NCBI RefSeq assembly: GCF_017811155.1
Contig: NZ_JACVCV010000008.1
Span: forward strand, 214,615-278,614
DNA from: Lunatimonas salinarum
Lineage (GTDB): Bacteria > Bacteroidota > Bacteroidia > Cytophagales > Cyclobacteriaceae
Length of the DNA: 64,000 bases
Direction: 5' to 3'
A program made the translations under genes and the position numbers. The notes below the pieces were generated by a model. That model was not told the origin of the DNA and searched no databases. It worked only from the letters and a program-made list of their open reading frames with translations. Below, in pieces: positions 36,770 to 45,965 of this stretch. Each line of letters begins with the position of its first letter. Positions within the stretch are counted from its first letter, which is position 1.

Positions 36770-38680
36770 TTATTCGTGAAAAAAACGCCATTTCTCCACC
36801 GATTCACGATGCCCGTTTGGATGAACTACTTCCAAACTTCCGTACGCATCGTAGCGATCCGGCAGGTGGTATTCTATGCGAAAAGGGTGTAGCCCTTTTT
36901 CTAAAAAAACTTCTGCTGAGACTCCAACTTCCCTGCTGAACTCTTCGATAAGTAGCTGATCGTGAAGATAGAATCGGAAAAGCTGATAGGCATGCCCTTT
37001 AAATCGGTAGCGCCCGCTTTCGGGTACGGACAAGTAGCCCGTCAACTCCGCTCCCCAATCGTACGCTCTGCGGGGAAGCAGATTCCAGTCATAGGAATCA
37101 ATAACACCCCTTGCAGTTGCGGTTAATTGACTGGCTAACGATGCCTTGGAATCCTTAAGCTTACCGGTGTAATAGGTATACCGAATACCCGGCTTGGGAT
37201 TGTTGACTACGGTAGGTTTCCGTGCTGGAGTGTATTCGAAATAATAGCTTCCTATGGAACTTTGTCCCTGCTTATTGTAGGCAATGGCCTTCAATTGGGT
37301 ACTTTCACTGATATCAATAGGGCCGGTATATCTTTTGGCCTTTCTGGAGGGAATGCTGCCGTCGGTAGTGTAGTATAATTCGTCAGCGGCATGGGCGGTG
37401 CTCAGCGAAACCTTCAGAGGGTTCGAAAATTTTCGCTGCGGGTTATCGGGCATCGGTGTAGTCGGTGCAAGGGCCGAGGCGGGTGTTTTTGGCCTAGCCG
37501 CTTGCAATTCGAATTGGTCAAAAAGATTGCCGTGCTGATCTATGGCCTGATACTGCAAGTGATTTCCGTTGATCGCAAGGTAGGCGTAATGATGAAGCGT
37601 TCGGACTTTGTTGGTAAACCATGTCCGAGTAGGGGCGGCCTTTTCCAGTCCGCCACCTGAACCCCCCAAGATAAAATAACGTACGCCGTTTTTCTCCACT
37701 ACCCGACCATCTAATATGGGCCAGGTTCGTTCATACATGTGTAGGTGGCCAGAAAACACCATATCCACTCCGAATTTTTCGTAAAGCGGAACTAACAGCC
37801 GGGCCTCATCATCTCCTAGTGCAGAGCTTTCGTACAGGGTGTTGCCATAGTCATTTTCTTCAGACGAGTAAGGCGGATGATGTTGCACGACAAATTTCCA
37901 AGTTGCCTGGGAAGTGGCTAGGGCTCTCTCCAGCCATAGATGCAGGGGTGTACCAGGCTCCTGATACTGGTCGGTATCGATCATAAAAAAATCCGCATTG
38001 CCGTAGCTGAAGGTGTAGAAATGCTCCGGCTCGGGATTTTTCATGTACTGGTAATAATAGGCTGCATCGTGCTCGTGATTTCCAAGGGTTGAAAAAATGG
38101 GAATCTGCTTCATAAAGTGTTTGGCAGGCGCAAAGAACTCCTTTACCCACTCACTTTTTCGGTAGCCAAGCCCTACAAGGTCGCCGGCGTGCACGGCAAA
38201 GTTAGGGCGCTCTTCGAACGCATGGCGGGTGATGTTCCCCCAGACTTCGGGGTTGGATTGGGAATCCGAAAAAACCGTGAATGCAAAGGCACTTTCTTTG
38301 TTTACCACTGTGCGAAAAGGAGTCACTTCACTTTGTAGGGTATCTCCGGCCTCGGTGATGGAGATAACCTGATAGAAGTAGTTCCTTTCTGCCTCTAGAG
38401 AGGTTAGGGTAACCTCGTGCATCGTTTTTACTCCTGGACTTTCCGCTCGATCGGTAAGATTGGCTGTACCTGTGTGATATTGGGACGGACCATAAGCCAC
38501 GACGGTAGAGGCAGGATGCGTGGTTTCCCAAAGTATGGATATCTCGGTTTGTGTGCTGAATTGCAGGTAAGGGTGGATTAAAAAACCGGGCTTATTGTCT
38601 GGATGCTGCTGGGCCACTAACAGGGCATTAGCCACAATCAACCAGGTGACGGCAAGGAGTAGCAGGAATTTATGTTTCAT
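36770..38680 (-). CDS. Secreted purple-acid-phosphatase-like metallophosphoesterase
   Basis: A 636-residue exported enzyme. Signal peptide (MKHKFLLLLAVTWLIVANALLVAQ); an N-terminal fibronectin-like domain as in purple acid phosphatases (residues 30-130); a calcineurin-like core with FSDSQS, HAGDLVGLG, LGNHEHD, HHPPYS and SGHLHMYERT (about 140-330); a chitobiase C-terminal-like domain (DELYYTTDGSIPSRKAKRYTG near 420); and a terminal PA14-like beta domain. It should hydrolyse phosphate esters in the periplasm or outside. No T9SS sorting tail is present. It appears monocistronic. Confidence 0.9.
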   Translation of the reverse strand: MKHKFLLLLAVTWLIVANALLVAQQHPDNKPGFLIHPYLQFSTQTEISILWETTHPASTVVAYGPSQYHTGTANLTDRAESPGVKTMHEVTLTSLEAERNYFYQVISITEAGDTLQSEVTPFRTVVNKESAFAFTVFSDSQSNPEVWGNITRHAFEERPNFAVHAGDLVGLGYRKSEWVKEFFAPAKHFMKQIPIFSTLGNHEHDAAYYYQYMKNPEPEHFYTFSYGNADFFMIDTDQYQEPGTPLHLWLERALATSQATWKFVVQHHPPYSSEENDYGNTLYESSALGDDEARLLVPLYEKFGVDMVFSGHLHMYERTWPILDGRVVEKNGVRYFILGGSGGGLEKAAPTRTWFTNKVRTLHHYAYLAINGNHLQYQAIDQHGNLFDQFELQAARPKTPASALAPTTPMPDNPQRKFSNPLKVSLSTAHAADELYYTTDGSIPSRKAKRYTGPIDISESTQLKAIAYNKQGQSSIGSYYFEYTPARKPTVVNNPKPGIRYTYYTGKLKDSKASLASQLTATARGVIDSYDWNLLPRRAYDWGAELTGYLSVPESGRYRFKGHAYQLFRFYLHDQLLIEEFSREVGVSAEVFLEKGLHPFRIEYHLPDRYDAYGSLEVVHPNGHRESVEKWRFFHE

Positions 38681-38756
38681 AGAAAAGAAGCTAGGATATG
38701 GATTATACCCGTAATACTCCTTTGCTTCTAAATAGGGCCCCTGATTAAGGTGTCAT

Positions 38757-39347
38757 TTACCCCTCATCGAGCAAAAATACGGTCATGCTCCTCGGCCCGT
38801 GGGCTCCTATCACGAGGGACTGCTCTATATCGGCCGTTTTGGAAGGACCGGCAATAAACACACCGTATCCCGGATCATTCACCTGAATTTCCCGGTACAC
38901 CGCATGCATATCCCCTAACAAGTATTTGCTGGAAATCACCACTGCGAGGTGCTGGGCGATAAACGGGAGAACCCGGTGCACCAAATTCTCCTCCGGCATC
39001 CAGATGGCTGCATTTTCCGCAGCAGACCAGGTCCCTTCCAGCACCGCCAGTTCCACGGTTTCCAGTTCGTGCGGATCTGTAATGGTATTTAGGTCTACCG
39101 TTCCCGTTACTTCCGGCACCGTAGAAACCACCGGTAGTCCCTTTTCGGTATGTTCGCTCAGGTAGCTGTTTATTTCTGCCCTTGTCTTGATTAGAACGGT
39201 TCGTCCGCCATTTAGCCTACTGGCCTCTTGAAACCTTTCGAAGAGCTCCTCCTTGGCCGGAGAAGCAAAAGAAAGGTGATCCGGTAACGCTGTCGGCGCC
39301 GGCTTATTCGCTTTTGCGGAGCTTAAAATCTGTTGCCTACTATTCAT
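38757..39347 (-). CDS. lutC: L-lactate utilisation protein LutC (LUD domain)
   Basis: A 196-residue LUD-domain protein, the third subunit of the LutABC lactate oxidation complex that turns L-lactate into pyruvate. Typical segments are the DLxTITDPHELETVELAVLEG region near 100 and GPSKTADIEQSLVIGAHGPR near 163-180. Its ATG overlaps the lutB stop by four bases. Subunit order in the operon is lutA, lutB, lutC. Confidence 0.92.
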   Translation of the reverse strand: MNSRQQILSSAKANKPAPTALPDHLSFASPAKEELFERFQEASRLNGGRTVLIKTRAEINSYLSEHTEKGLPVVSTVPEVTGTVDLNTITDPHELETVELAVLEGTWSAAENAAIWMPEENLVHRVLPFIAQHLAVVISSKYLLGDMHAVYREIQVNDPGYGVFIAGPSKTADIEQSLVIGAHGPRSMTVFLLDEG

Positions 39348-40720
39348 TTTTTTCGGTTATGCTGGTACCACTCCTTAAAACTTTCTTTCGGAACTTCCGG
39401 AAGGTCCCGCTTTTTGCCCCACGCATTCACCTTGGAATAAATCAGGCTATCCGGGGTGATTTTCAGCATGGTTCGCGCTGTCTTACCCATGAAATTATAC
39501 CAAGCAGGATTTCCCAGTACTTTGCCAGCCAGCTTCATCGACCATTTTTTGGCCAATTGCGGATGTCCTTCCTTGGCGATGACCTGCCGCCATTTGTATA
39601 GTTGCTCATGGATATTGATCTTCACCGGACAAACGTCCGAACAGGAACCGCAGAGAGTAGACGCAAAGGGAAGGGTGCTGTATTTATTCAGGTCTATGCC
39701 CGGAGAAAGAATGGAACCAATCGGACCGGGTACGGTAGATCCGTAACTGAAGCCACTGCTTCTTCGATAGATGGGACAGGTATTCATACAGGCACCACAT
39801 CGGATGCATTTCAGGGAATTTCGAAAATCCTCCCTGCCCAGCTGGGTCGTTCTGCCATTATCTACCAAGATCAGGTACATTTTCTTTCCCGGTGCAGGTC
39901 GGTGAAAATGCGAGGAATAATTGGTGATGCTTTGTCCGGTAGCACTTCTAGCGAGCAAGCGCAGGTAGACCCCTAGATCCGCCGCCCGAGGTATCAGCTT
40001 TTCGATCCCCATGCAGGCGATGTGCACATCTGCCAAGTGCGTGCCCATGTCCGCATTTCCCTCGTTGGTGCATACCACAAATCCCCCTGTTTCGGCGATA
40101 CCGAAGTTCACCCCTGTGATGGCGGCATTGGCCTGGATGAATTTCTCACGCAGGTGTATACGTGCTGCTTCGGTCAGGTACTCCGGATCTTCCGCCCCCT
40201 CTTCAGTACCCAGGTGCTTGTGGAAGATTTCACCAATTTCCTTCTTTTTGAGGTGGATGGCCGGCATCACAATGTGGCTGGGAACCTGGTGGTTAAATTG
40301 GATGATCCGCTCCCCCAAATCGGTATCTACTACATCATAGCCCCTTTCTTCCAAAAAATGGTTCAGACCACATTCTTCCGTCAGAATGGACTTGCTTTTT
40401 ACCAGCTTTTTGACCTGGTGCTCTTGCAGTATCCGGTAGACATGCTCGTTGTGTTCCTTTCCGTCTTTGGCCCACAAGACCTCGATTCCGTTCGCTTTGG
40501 CGTTTTCTTCAAACTGCACGAGCAATTCATCCAAGTGTGAAAGAACGTAGTCCTTTATCTGTGAGGCCTGACTGCGGAGGGTTTCCCATTCCGGCAGCTT
40601 TTGGGCTGAGGTGTCTCTTTTTTGGCGTACGTGCCAAAGGGTATCGTCGTGCCAGTGGGTCCTGGCTTCGTCTTTCAAGAACTCTTCGGCTGCCGCCGCG
40701 TGGGTTTTCGGTGATGACAT
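39344..40720 (-). CDS. lutB: L-lactate utilisation iron-sulfur protein LutB
   Basis: A 458-residue LutB: an N-terminal LUD domain, then two [4Fe-4S] motifs, CIRCGACMNTCP near 307 and CGSCSDVCP near 360, and a C-terminal helical DUF3390-like region. It carries electrons in the lactate dehydrogenase complex. It starts five bases after the lutA stop and overlaps lutC by four. Confidence 0.95.
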   Translation of the reverse strand: MSSPKTHAAAAEEFLKDEARTHWHDDTLWHVRQKRDTSAQKLPEWETLRSQASQIKDYVLSHLDELLVQFEENAKANGIEVLWAKDGKEHNEHVYRILQEHQVKKLVKSKSILTEECGLNHFLEERGYDVVDTDLGERIIQFNHQVPSHIVMPAIHLKKKEIGEIFHKHLGTEEGAEDPEYLTEAARIHLREKFIQANAAITGVNFGIAETGGFVVCTNEGNADMGTHLADVHIACMGIEKLIPRAADLGVYLRLLARSATGQSITNYSSHFHRPAPGKKMYLILVDNGRTTQLGREDFRNSLKCIRCGACMNTCPIYRRSSGFSYGSTVPGPIGSILSPGIDLNKYSTLPFASTLCGSCSDVCPVKINIHEQLYKWRQVIAKEGHPQLAKKWSMKLAGKVLGNPAWYNFMGKTARTMLKITPDSLIYSKVNAWGKKRDLPEVPKESFKEWYQHNRKK

Positions 40721-40725
40721 GATGC

Positions 40726-41457
40726 TTAGGTTTTGGGTAGCGTGATTCCGTTAAGGATTTCGGCGATGTGAAGGATCTTTACCGGGCTTTTCTGCCGCTT
40801 CAACAGTCCCTCCAGATGCATCAAACAAGACATATCTGCTCCTGTAATCACCTCCACTTCTTTACTAAGATGATCGGCTATTCGGTCCTTCCCCATCTGC
40901 ACAGATATGCCTTCCTCAAATACCGCAAAGGTTCCGCCAAATCCACAACACTCGTCTTTGCGGTCCAGGGTAACCAACTGTAGGTTGGCTACCTTGGCCA
41001 AAAGGCTCTCCGGTTTGTTAAAATCCTCTCCCACAATCTCGGAAGGCTTCGCTAGCCGCAACCCACGGAGGCCGTGGCAACTGGAGTGAAATCCTACCTT
41101 GTGGGGAAAACTGACGCCCAGGTCTTCCACCTGAAGCACGTCTGTGAGAAATTCGCACAGCTCGTAAATCCGTGGGCCACTGCCATCCTGCGCCATGACG
41201 TGTTCCTTCACATGGAGGGTACAGCTACCGGAAGGCGCCACGATGTAATCATATCCTGCAAAGGTTTCGGTAAAATGCGCAGAGGTACCGGCGCTGAAAT
41301 GCTCGTATCCTGAGTTTGCCATGGGCTGTCCACAACAGGTTTGGCTCATGGGGTAATCTACATCTACGCCCAGTTTTTCCAATAGCTCCAGCGTGGCAAT
41401 AGCTACCGAAGGGTAAAACTGATCTACGTAGCAGGGTATAAATAATCCAACTTTCAT
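40726..41457 (-). CDS. lutA: L-lactate utilisation protein LutA
   Basis: A 243-residue protein with two cysteine-rich CCG domains (TCCGQPMANSGY near 45 and DECCGFGGTFAV near 168), the heterodisulfide-reductase-like fold of LutA/GlpC. First gene of lutABC; a near-consensus -7 box (TATCTTTA, minus strand, 41516-41523) lies about 60 bases upstream. Confidence 0.94.
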   Translation of the reverse strand: MKVGLFIPCYVDQFYPSVAIATLELLEKLGVDVDYPMSQTCCGQPMANSGYEHFSAGTSAHFTETFAGYDYIVAPSGSCTLHVKEHVMAQDGSGPRIYELCEFLTDVLQVEDLGVSFPHKVGFHSSCHGLRGLRLAKPSEIVGEDFNKPESLLAKVANLQLVTLDRKDECCGFGGTFAVFEEGISVQMGKDRIADHLSKEVEVITGADMSCLMHLEGLLKRQKSPVKILHIAEILNGITLPKT

Positions 41458-41728
41458 GGGTTAGGTTTTCGAATGTACAACATGCCCAACGGGCGATAGT
41501 TTACGCATGCACCTTTAAAGATAGCAATAATGAAGAAAAGGGTCAGTGGATAATGGGATTTTTGATGGAAATACACCCTTTCGGTCTAATCCAACGTGTC
41601 AAAATTAGGGCCTACGCCGAAAATACCATCCTGTACTGTGCTGATACATTTCTGGGAAGGGAACTATCCTGGGAAAGATCCGAATAGGACCTTATGAAAA
41701 CGAAATCATCTGGGAACGCATAGGGTCT

Positions 41729-42448
41729 TTACTCAAAATAAGTAAAGATTTCATCCGCTATTAATTGATGGCCAGCTCTATTCGGATGATTGACTTGGGA
41801 CATGTAATGGGAAAGGCTATCACCTGCAAGCACACGATCTCTGAATAGCTGATAGCTGTCTACCAAGCCTATCCCATGTTCTTCCGCCAACTTGACCACC
41901 TGATTCCGATGCTGTTCCAACTCATCATTTGGATTCAACACATCGACCCGCTGATCCGGAGAAGGAGTCAGGAGAATCACTTTAACATCCCTAGCCAACG
42001 CCTTTTTTATCATCTCATTCCAGGCTTGAAGTGCCTTTTCTAGGCCAAGTCCCCGGTCATTCAGCGAATAGTCAATAAAAAGAATGTCCGGCCGATGCGT
42101 CAGTACCTCCGAATCAAACCGCCTTCCACCGTTGAGGGCATTTTCTCCTCCAATTGCCGTATTGATGACATTTATCACGGCATAGGGATATTGGGCTTTC
42201 AATTTCATCAGCAGGAGAAAAGGATATGAATCCAGTGTATTTACGACGGGGGTTTTGAAATATCCTGCAGGAACAGAATGACCATGAAAAACAAGGTTTA
42301 TGGTTCGGTTCTCGGGCCATTTCTTCTCCAGCTCGTTTTTCAGTTCCTCAAGATAGGTTGTTTTATCCACAGGTCCATATTGCGACCTTGGATAAAATGA
42401 TGCCAGTACAAAAAGTAAGGCGGCATAAATCAGGCGTTGCTTGTTCAT
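41729..42448 (-). CDS. SGNH/GDSL-type hydrolase
   Basis: A 239-residue probably exported esterase-like protein: hydrophobic N-terminus (LIYAALLFVLASF), nucleophile block FHGHSVP with S58 (GHS in place of the usual GDS), GGENALNGG oxyanion Gly, LNDRG block III near 125 and the catalytic His in NHPNRAGH (about H221). It may deacylate carbohydrates. It is monocistronic; 271 gene-free bases separate it from lutA and contain no feature I can support. Confidence 0.85.
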   Translation of the reverse strand: MNKQRLIYAALLFVLASFYPRSQYGPVDKTTYLEELKNELEKKWPENRTINLVFHGHSVPAGYFKTPVVNTLDSYPFLLLMKLKAQYPYAVINVINTAIGGENALNGGRRFDSEVLTHRPDILFIDYSLNDRGLGLEKALQAWNEMIKKALARDVKVILLTPSPDQRVDVLNPNDELEQHRNQVVKLAEEHGIGLVDSYQLFRDRVLAGDSLSHYMSQVNHPNRAGHQLIADEIFTYFE

Positions 42449-42638
42449 TGCTTTTAGGTACCGGATTTTCGATCGGGTCAGTGCACTATATCCACATGGT
42501 AAGTTAATGGATTTCTGCTAATTTTACATTGGCCAAAAAGCCTAACTCCTTTTATCGCATGATTCTTTCCTTACCCGCGACAGGAAAAATGAATCGCAAT
42601 AGGTACATTTACAGGGTTTTAGACTGATTTCCTATCAC

Positions 42639-43553
42639 ATGAACTTCCTTCCGATCAGACTGGTTTTTCCCGTTGCAATGATCCTGCTATACGTCGCTTG
42701 TACTTCCCAAGAAAGCCAGCTGGACATCACGGACGAGGCCCACGAAGCCGAGATGGCCGAGTGGGTGGAACTGCGAAAGCGGGCATTGACCGCAGAGGAT
42801 GGCTGGTTAAATTTGATCGGCCTGGACTGGCTGACTCCCGGTCCGAATCGCATGGGACGCGGTGGCGGGTTCGAGGTGTCCCTGCCGGATGCAGCTTCTC
42901 CGGAAATAGTAGGCGTTTTCGATTGGTCAGGAAATCAGGTCTTCTTCGAGGCGATGGTAGAAGGGGTCAAGATAGACGGCCATGCAGTGGAAGAAAAGGT
43001 ATTGGTATTTGACGCCGAAACTGGATTATCCGCCCTTATGGAGTTTGAGGCATTTCGCTGGCAACTCATTCAGCGGGGAGATCGGGTGGGCGTCCGTCTG
43101 AGGCAGTTGGATTCAGAGGCGGTCCTTAATTTTAAGGGAGTAGCTCGATTTCCCCGGCAGCTTGCTTGGCGAAAGCTGGGAATTTTTACGCCCTATAAGC
43201 CCCACAAGCTGGTTCCATTGGCCAATGTTTTGGGTCAAACAATTCCCACACCTGCCGTTGGAACCGTAACCTTTGAGTTGGGCGGGAAAGCATATCAGCT
43301 TGATGCCTTTGAAGAAGGGGAATCCCTATTTTTGATTTTTGCCGATGAGAGCAGCGGCCGATCCACCTATGGCGGAGGAAGGTATCTTTATGCCGAAAAA
43401 CCCGATACGCAAGGCAGGGTAGTGCTGGATTTCAACAAAGCCATCAATCCACCTTGTGTATTCACGTCCTTTGCAACCTGCCCACTGCCTCCCAAGCAAC
43501 ATATTCTTGATGCGATGATTGAAGCAGGTGAGAGGACAAGTGATGCGCCATAG
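42639..43553 (+). CDS. DUF1684 lipoprotein
   Basis: A 304-residue lipoprotein (lipobox LYVAC, C21) of the DUF1684 family, recognised by GWLNLIGLDWLTPGPN near 55, FPRQLAWRK near 170, the FIFADESSGRSTYGGGRYLYAE-like block near 232 and DFNKAINPPCVFTSFATCPLPP near 268. The fold is a beta barrel of unknown function. A -7-like TAATTTTA lies at 42519-42526; a bidirectional terminator follows. Confidence 0.92.
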   Translation: MNFLPIRLVFPVAMILLYVACTSQESQLDITDEAHEAEMAEWVELRKRALTAEDGWLNLIGLDWLTPGPNRMGRGGGFEVSLPDAASPEIVGVFDWSGNQVFFEAMVEGVKIDGHAVEEKVLVFDAETGLSALMEFEAFRWQLIQRGDRVGVRLRQLDSEAVLNFKGVARFPRQLAWRKLGIFTPYKPHKLVPLANVLGQTIPTPAVGTVTFELGGKAYQLDAFEEGESLFLIFADESSGRSTYGGGRYLYAEKPDTQGRVVLDFNKAINPPCVFTSFATCPLPPKQHILDAMIEAGERTSDAP

Positions 43554-43602
43554 CGAAATAAATATACGCGCACACCGCGCATAGGGAGTCATTTGACCAC
43601 CT

Positions 43603-43641
43603 AAAAAAGGGACAGCTACGTTCGTTGGCTGTCCCTTTTTT
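43603..43641. terminator. Bidirectional terminator between DUF1684 and acs
   Basis: A 14-bp perfect stem (43603-43616 with 43628-43641) flanks an 11-base loop, with A and T runs on either side. It serves the two convergent transcripts that end here. Confidence 0.88.
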
Positions 43642-43665
43642 CGTCATTCGGTCCGTAAAGGCTAC

Positions 43666-45561
43666 TTATACCCTTCCGGCAATGATTTGTTCTACTACCT
43701 CAGGATCGAGCAACGTGGAGGTATCGCCCATGCTGTCCAAACTACCCTCAGCCACTTTTCGGAGGATACGGCGCATGATCTTGCCTGATCGAGTTTTCGG
43801 CAGGCCGGGCACAATCTGTATCTTATCCGGCTTGGCGATGGGCCCTATGATCTTGGTTACCGTGTCCTTGATTTCGCTGACCAGGTTTTCCGCTGTTCGG
43901 TTTTTCATATCACAGATCACGTAGGCATAGATTCCCTGACCTTTTACCTCGTGGGGATATCCCACCACAGCAGATTCGATCACAAGTGGGTGTTCGTTGA
44001 TGGCGTTCTCGACCTCGGCCGTGCCCATACGGTGCCCGGATACGTTGATCACATCATCCACCCGTCCCAGAATGCGGTAGTAACCATCGTGGTCGCGCTT
44101 GACGCCGTCTCCGGTAAAGTACTTGTTTTTGTAGGCTGCAAAGTAGGTTTGTTGGCAGCGCTCGTGGTCGCCGTAGGTGGTGCGTAGCATGCCCGGCCAA
44201 GGGAATTTTACGCAGAGGTTCCCTTCCACGGCATTGCCGGTGAGTTCTTTGCCTTCGGGATCCATGATGGCAAGCTGAATACCCGGCAATGGCAGGGTGG
44301 CATAAGCGGGTTTGGTGGGGGTAATACCTGCCAATGGAGATACCATGATGCCGCCAGTCTCTGTCTGCCACCAGGTGTCCACGATGGGGCAGCGGGTCTT
44401 TCCGACATGGGTGTGGTACCAGTGCCAAGCCTCCTCGTTAATCGGTTCGCCCACCGATCCCAGTACCTTTAGCGAATCCAGGGAATATGCCTCAAGGGGT
44501 TCCGTTCCGTGTGCCTGTAGCGCACGTATCGCAGTGGGGGCTGTGTAAAACTGATTCACTTGGTATTTATCTACAATGGCCCAGAACCTGCCGGCATCGG
44601 GAAAAGTTGGGACCCCCTCAAACATTATGGATGTGGCACCCGCCAAAAGCGGACCGTATACAATATAGGAGTGCCCCGTGATCCAGCCGATGTCCGCTGT
44701 GCACCAGTATACATCTCCTGGGGAGTATTGGAATACGTTTTCAAAACTGTACTTGGTGTACACCATGTAGCCACCGGTGGTGTGTACCACGCCTTTGGGC
44801 TTGCCGGTGGATCCGGAAGTGTACAGGATAAACAGCATATCCTCACTGTCCATGGTTTCCGCCTTGTGGGTATCAGACTGACCCGCCACACACTCATGCC
44901 ACCAAGCGTCGCGTCCTGCCACCATTTGGACGTCCTGTTTGGTACGTTGGTAGACAATGACGTGTTGGACGGTGGTGGTTTTTTCCAGTGCCTCATCGAC
45001 TACTGCCTTTACGGGGATTTTTTTGGCCCCACGGAAGTTTCCATCCGAAGTGAGAACCATTTTAGCCCCGCAATCATTGATGCGATCCGCCAGTGCGGTA
45101 CTGGAAAAACCGGCAAACACTACCGAGTGTACGGCACCTACCCGGGCGCAAGCCAGCATGGCAATGGCAGCCTCCGGCACCATCGGCATGTAGATGATGA
45201 CCTTATCCCCTTTTTGAATGCCCTTTTCCTTCAAGACATTGGAAAAACGACACACTTCCAAATACAGATCATGGTAGGTAAGCGTTCGCCCCTCTTCCTT
45301 CGGGTCATTTGGTTCCCAGATGATGGCGGGGCGATCTCCGATGGTATACAGGTGGCGTTCCAAAATATTTTCCGTGATGTTCAGCTTCGCATTTACAAAC
45401 CACTTCACGTCGGGGCCCTCAAAGTTCCAATCCAATACTTTATCCCAACGCTTTCTCCAATGGAACGAATCGGCAATCCTAGCCCAAAATTCCTCGGGCT
45501 GGGAAACACTCTTCTGGTACTCATGGAAATAACCGCTGAGGGTATGAATTCTGTCGCTCAT
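43666..45561 (-). CDS. acs: Acetate--CoA ligase (acetyl-CoA synthetase)
   Basis: A 631-residue AMP-forming acetyl-CoA synthetase that activates acetate through acetyl-AMP in the cytoplasm. Adenylate motif YTSGSTGKPKGV near 263, WWQTETGG near 410 and the regulatory lysine K594 in PKTRSGKIMRR, which is acetylated in many bacteria. Length is normal. It is the last gene of the acetate module, 44 bases after the receiver gene. Confidence 0.97.
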   Translation of the reverse strand: MSDRIHTLSGYFHEYQKSVSQPEEFWARIADSFHWRKRWDKVLDWNFEGPDVKWFVNAKLNITENILERHLYTIGDRPAIIWEPNDPKEEGRTLTYHDLYLEVCRFSNVLKEKGIQKGDKVIIYMPMVPEAAIAMLACARVGAVHSVVFAGFSSTALADRINDCGAKMVLTSDGNFRGAKKIPVKAVVDEALEKTTTVQHVIVYQRTKQDVQMVAGRDAWWHECVAGQSDTHKAETMDSEDMLFILYTSGSTGKPKGVVHTTGGYMVYTKYSFENVFQYSPGDVYWCTADIGWITGHSYIVYGPLLAGATSIMFEGVPTFPDAGRFWAIVDKYQVNQFYTAPTAIRALQAHGTEPLEAYSLDSLKVLGSVGEPINEEAWHWYHTHVGKTRCPIVDTWWQTETGGIMVSPLAGITPTKPAYATLPLPGIQLAIMDPEGKELTGNAVEGNLCVKFPWPGMLRTTYGDHERCQQTYFAAYKNKYFTGDGVKRDHDGYYRILGRVDDVINVSGHRMGTAEVENAINEHPLVIESAVVGYPHEVKGQGIYAYVICDMKNRTAENLVSEIKDTVTKIIGPIAKPDKIQIVPGLPKTRSGKIMRRILRKVAEGSLDSMGDTSTLLDPEVVEQIIAGRV

Positions 45562-45605
45562 AATCTGATCTATTTTAGGTTTTTATCTATTATTGAATGA
45601 ATTAC

Positions 45606-45965
45606 TTAATTTAGAAGATGCTTTACCTGCCTTACGAGCTCTTTCGTCGAAAAAGGCTTGGTGAGGTACAGGTCTGCACCCCGCGCGAGGCCTGCCTCGA
45701 TATCCGAGGCATTGCTTTTGGCGGATAAGAAGACCACCTTGACATGGCCAAAGTGCTCTTTCACGTGACTGCATACCTGATAACCGTCTACATTCGGCAT
45801 CATGATATCCAACACAATGAGATCCGGTGGACCGGCCGCAATCTGCTCCATGGCTTCTACGCCGTCCCGGGCGATACGTACATCGTATGCCTCCTTTCGA
45901 AACAAAAATTCAAGGGATAGCAATATGTTGGGTTCGTCGTCTACGAGCAAAATCTGTTTCATCAT
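45606..45965 (-). CDS. Single-domain response regulator of the acetate module
   Basis: A 119-residue stand-alone receiver: acidic pair D10/E11, acceptor D53 in VLDIMMPN and K103 in LTKPFS. No output domain follows, so it must act by protein contact or phosphotransfer. Its ATG overlaps the stop of the symporter-kinase gene by four bases, and acs follows, so partner kinase and target pathway are clear from context. Confidence 0.92.
   Translation of the reverse strand: MMKQILLVDDEPNILLSLEFLFRKEAYDVRIARDGVEAMEQIAAGPPDLIVLDIMMPNVDGYQVCSHVKEHFGHVKVVFLSAKSNASDIEAGLARGADLYLTKPFSTKELVRQVKHLLN

Noticed and set aside
41458..41728. Possible gene remnant between lutA and the SGNH gene
   Set aside because: Short protein-like stretches occur in two plus frames (for example …RIGPYENEIIWERIG…) but neither has a start or a recognisable family.
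44560..45600. 346-codon open frame on the plus strand opposite acs
   Set aside because: It is antisense to a clearly conserved acs gene, has no recognisable domain and its composition mirrors the opposite strand.
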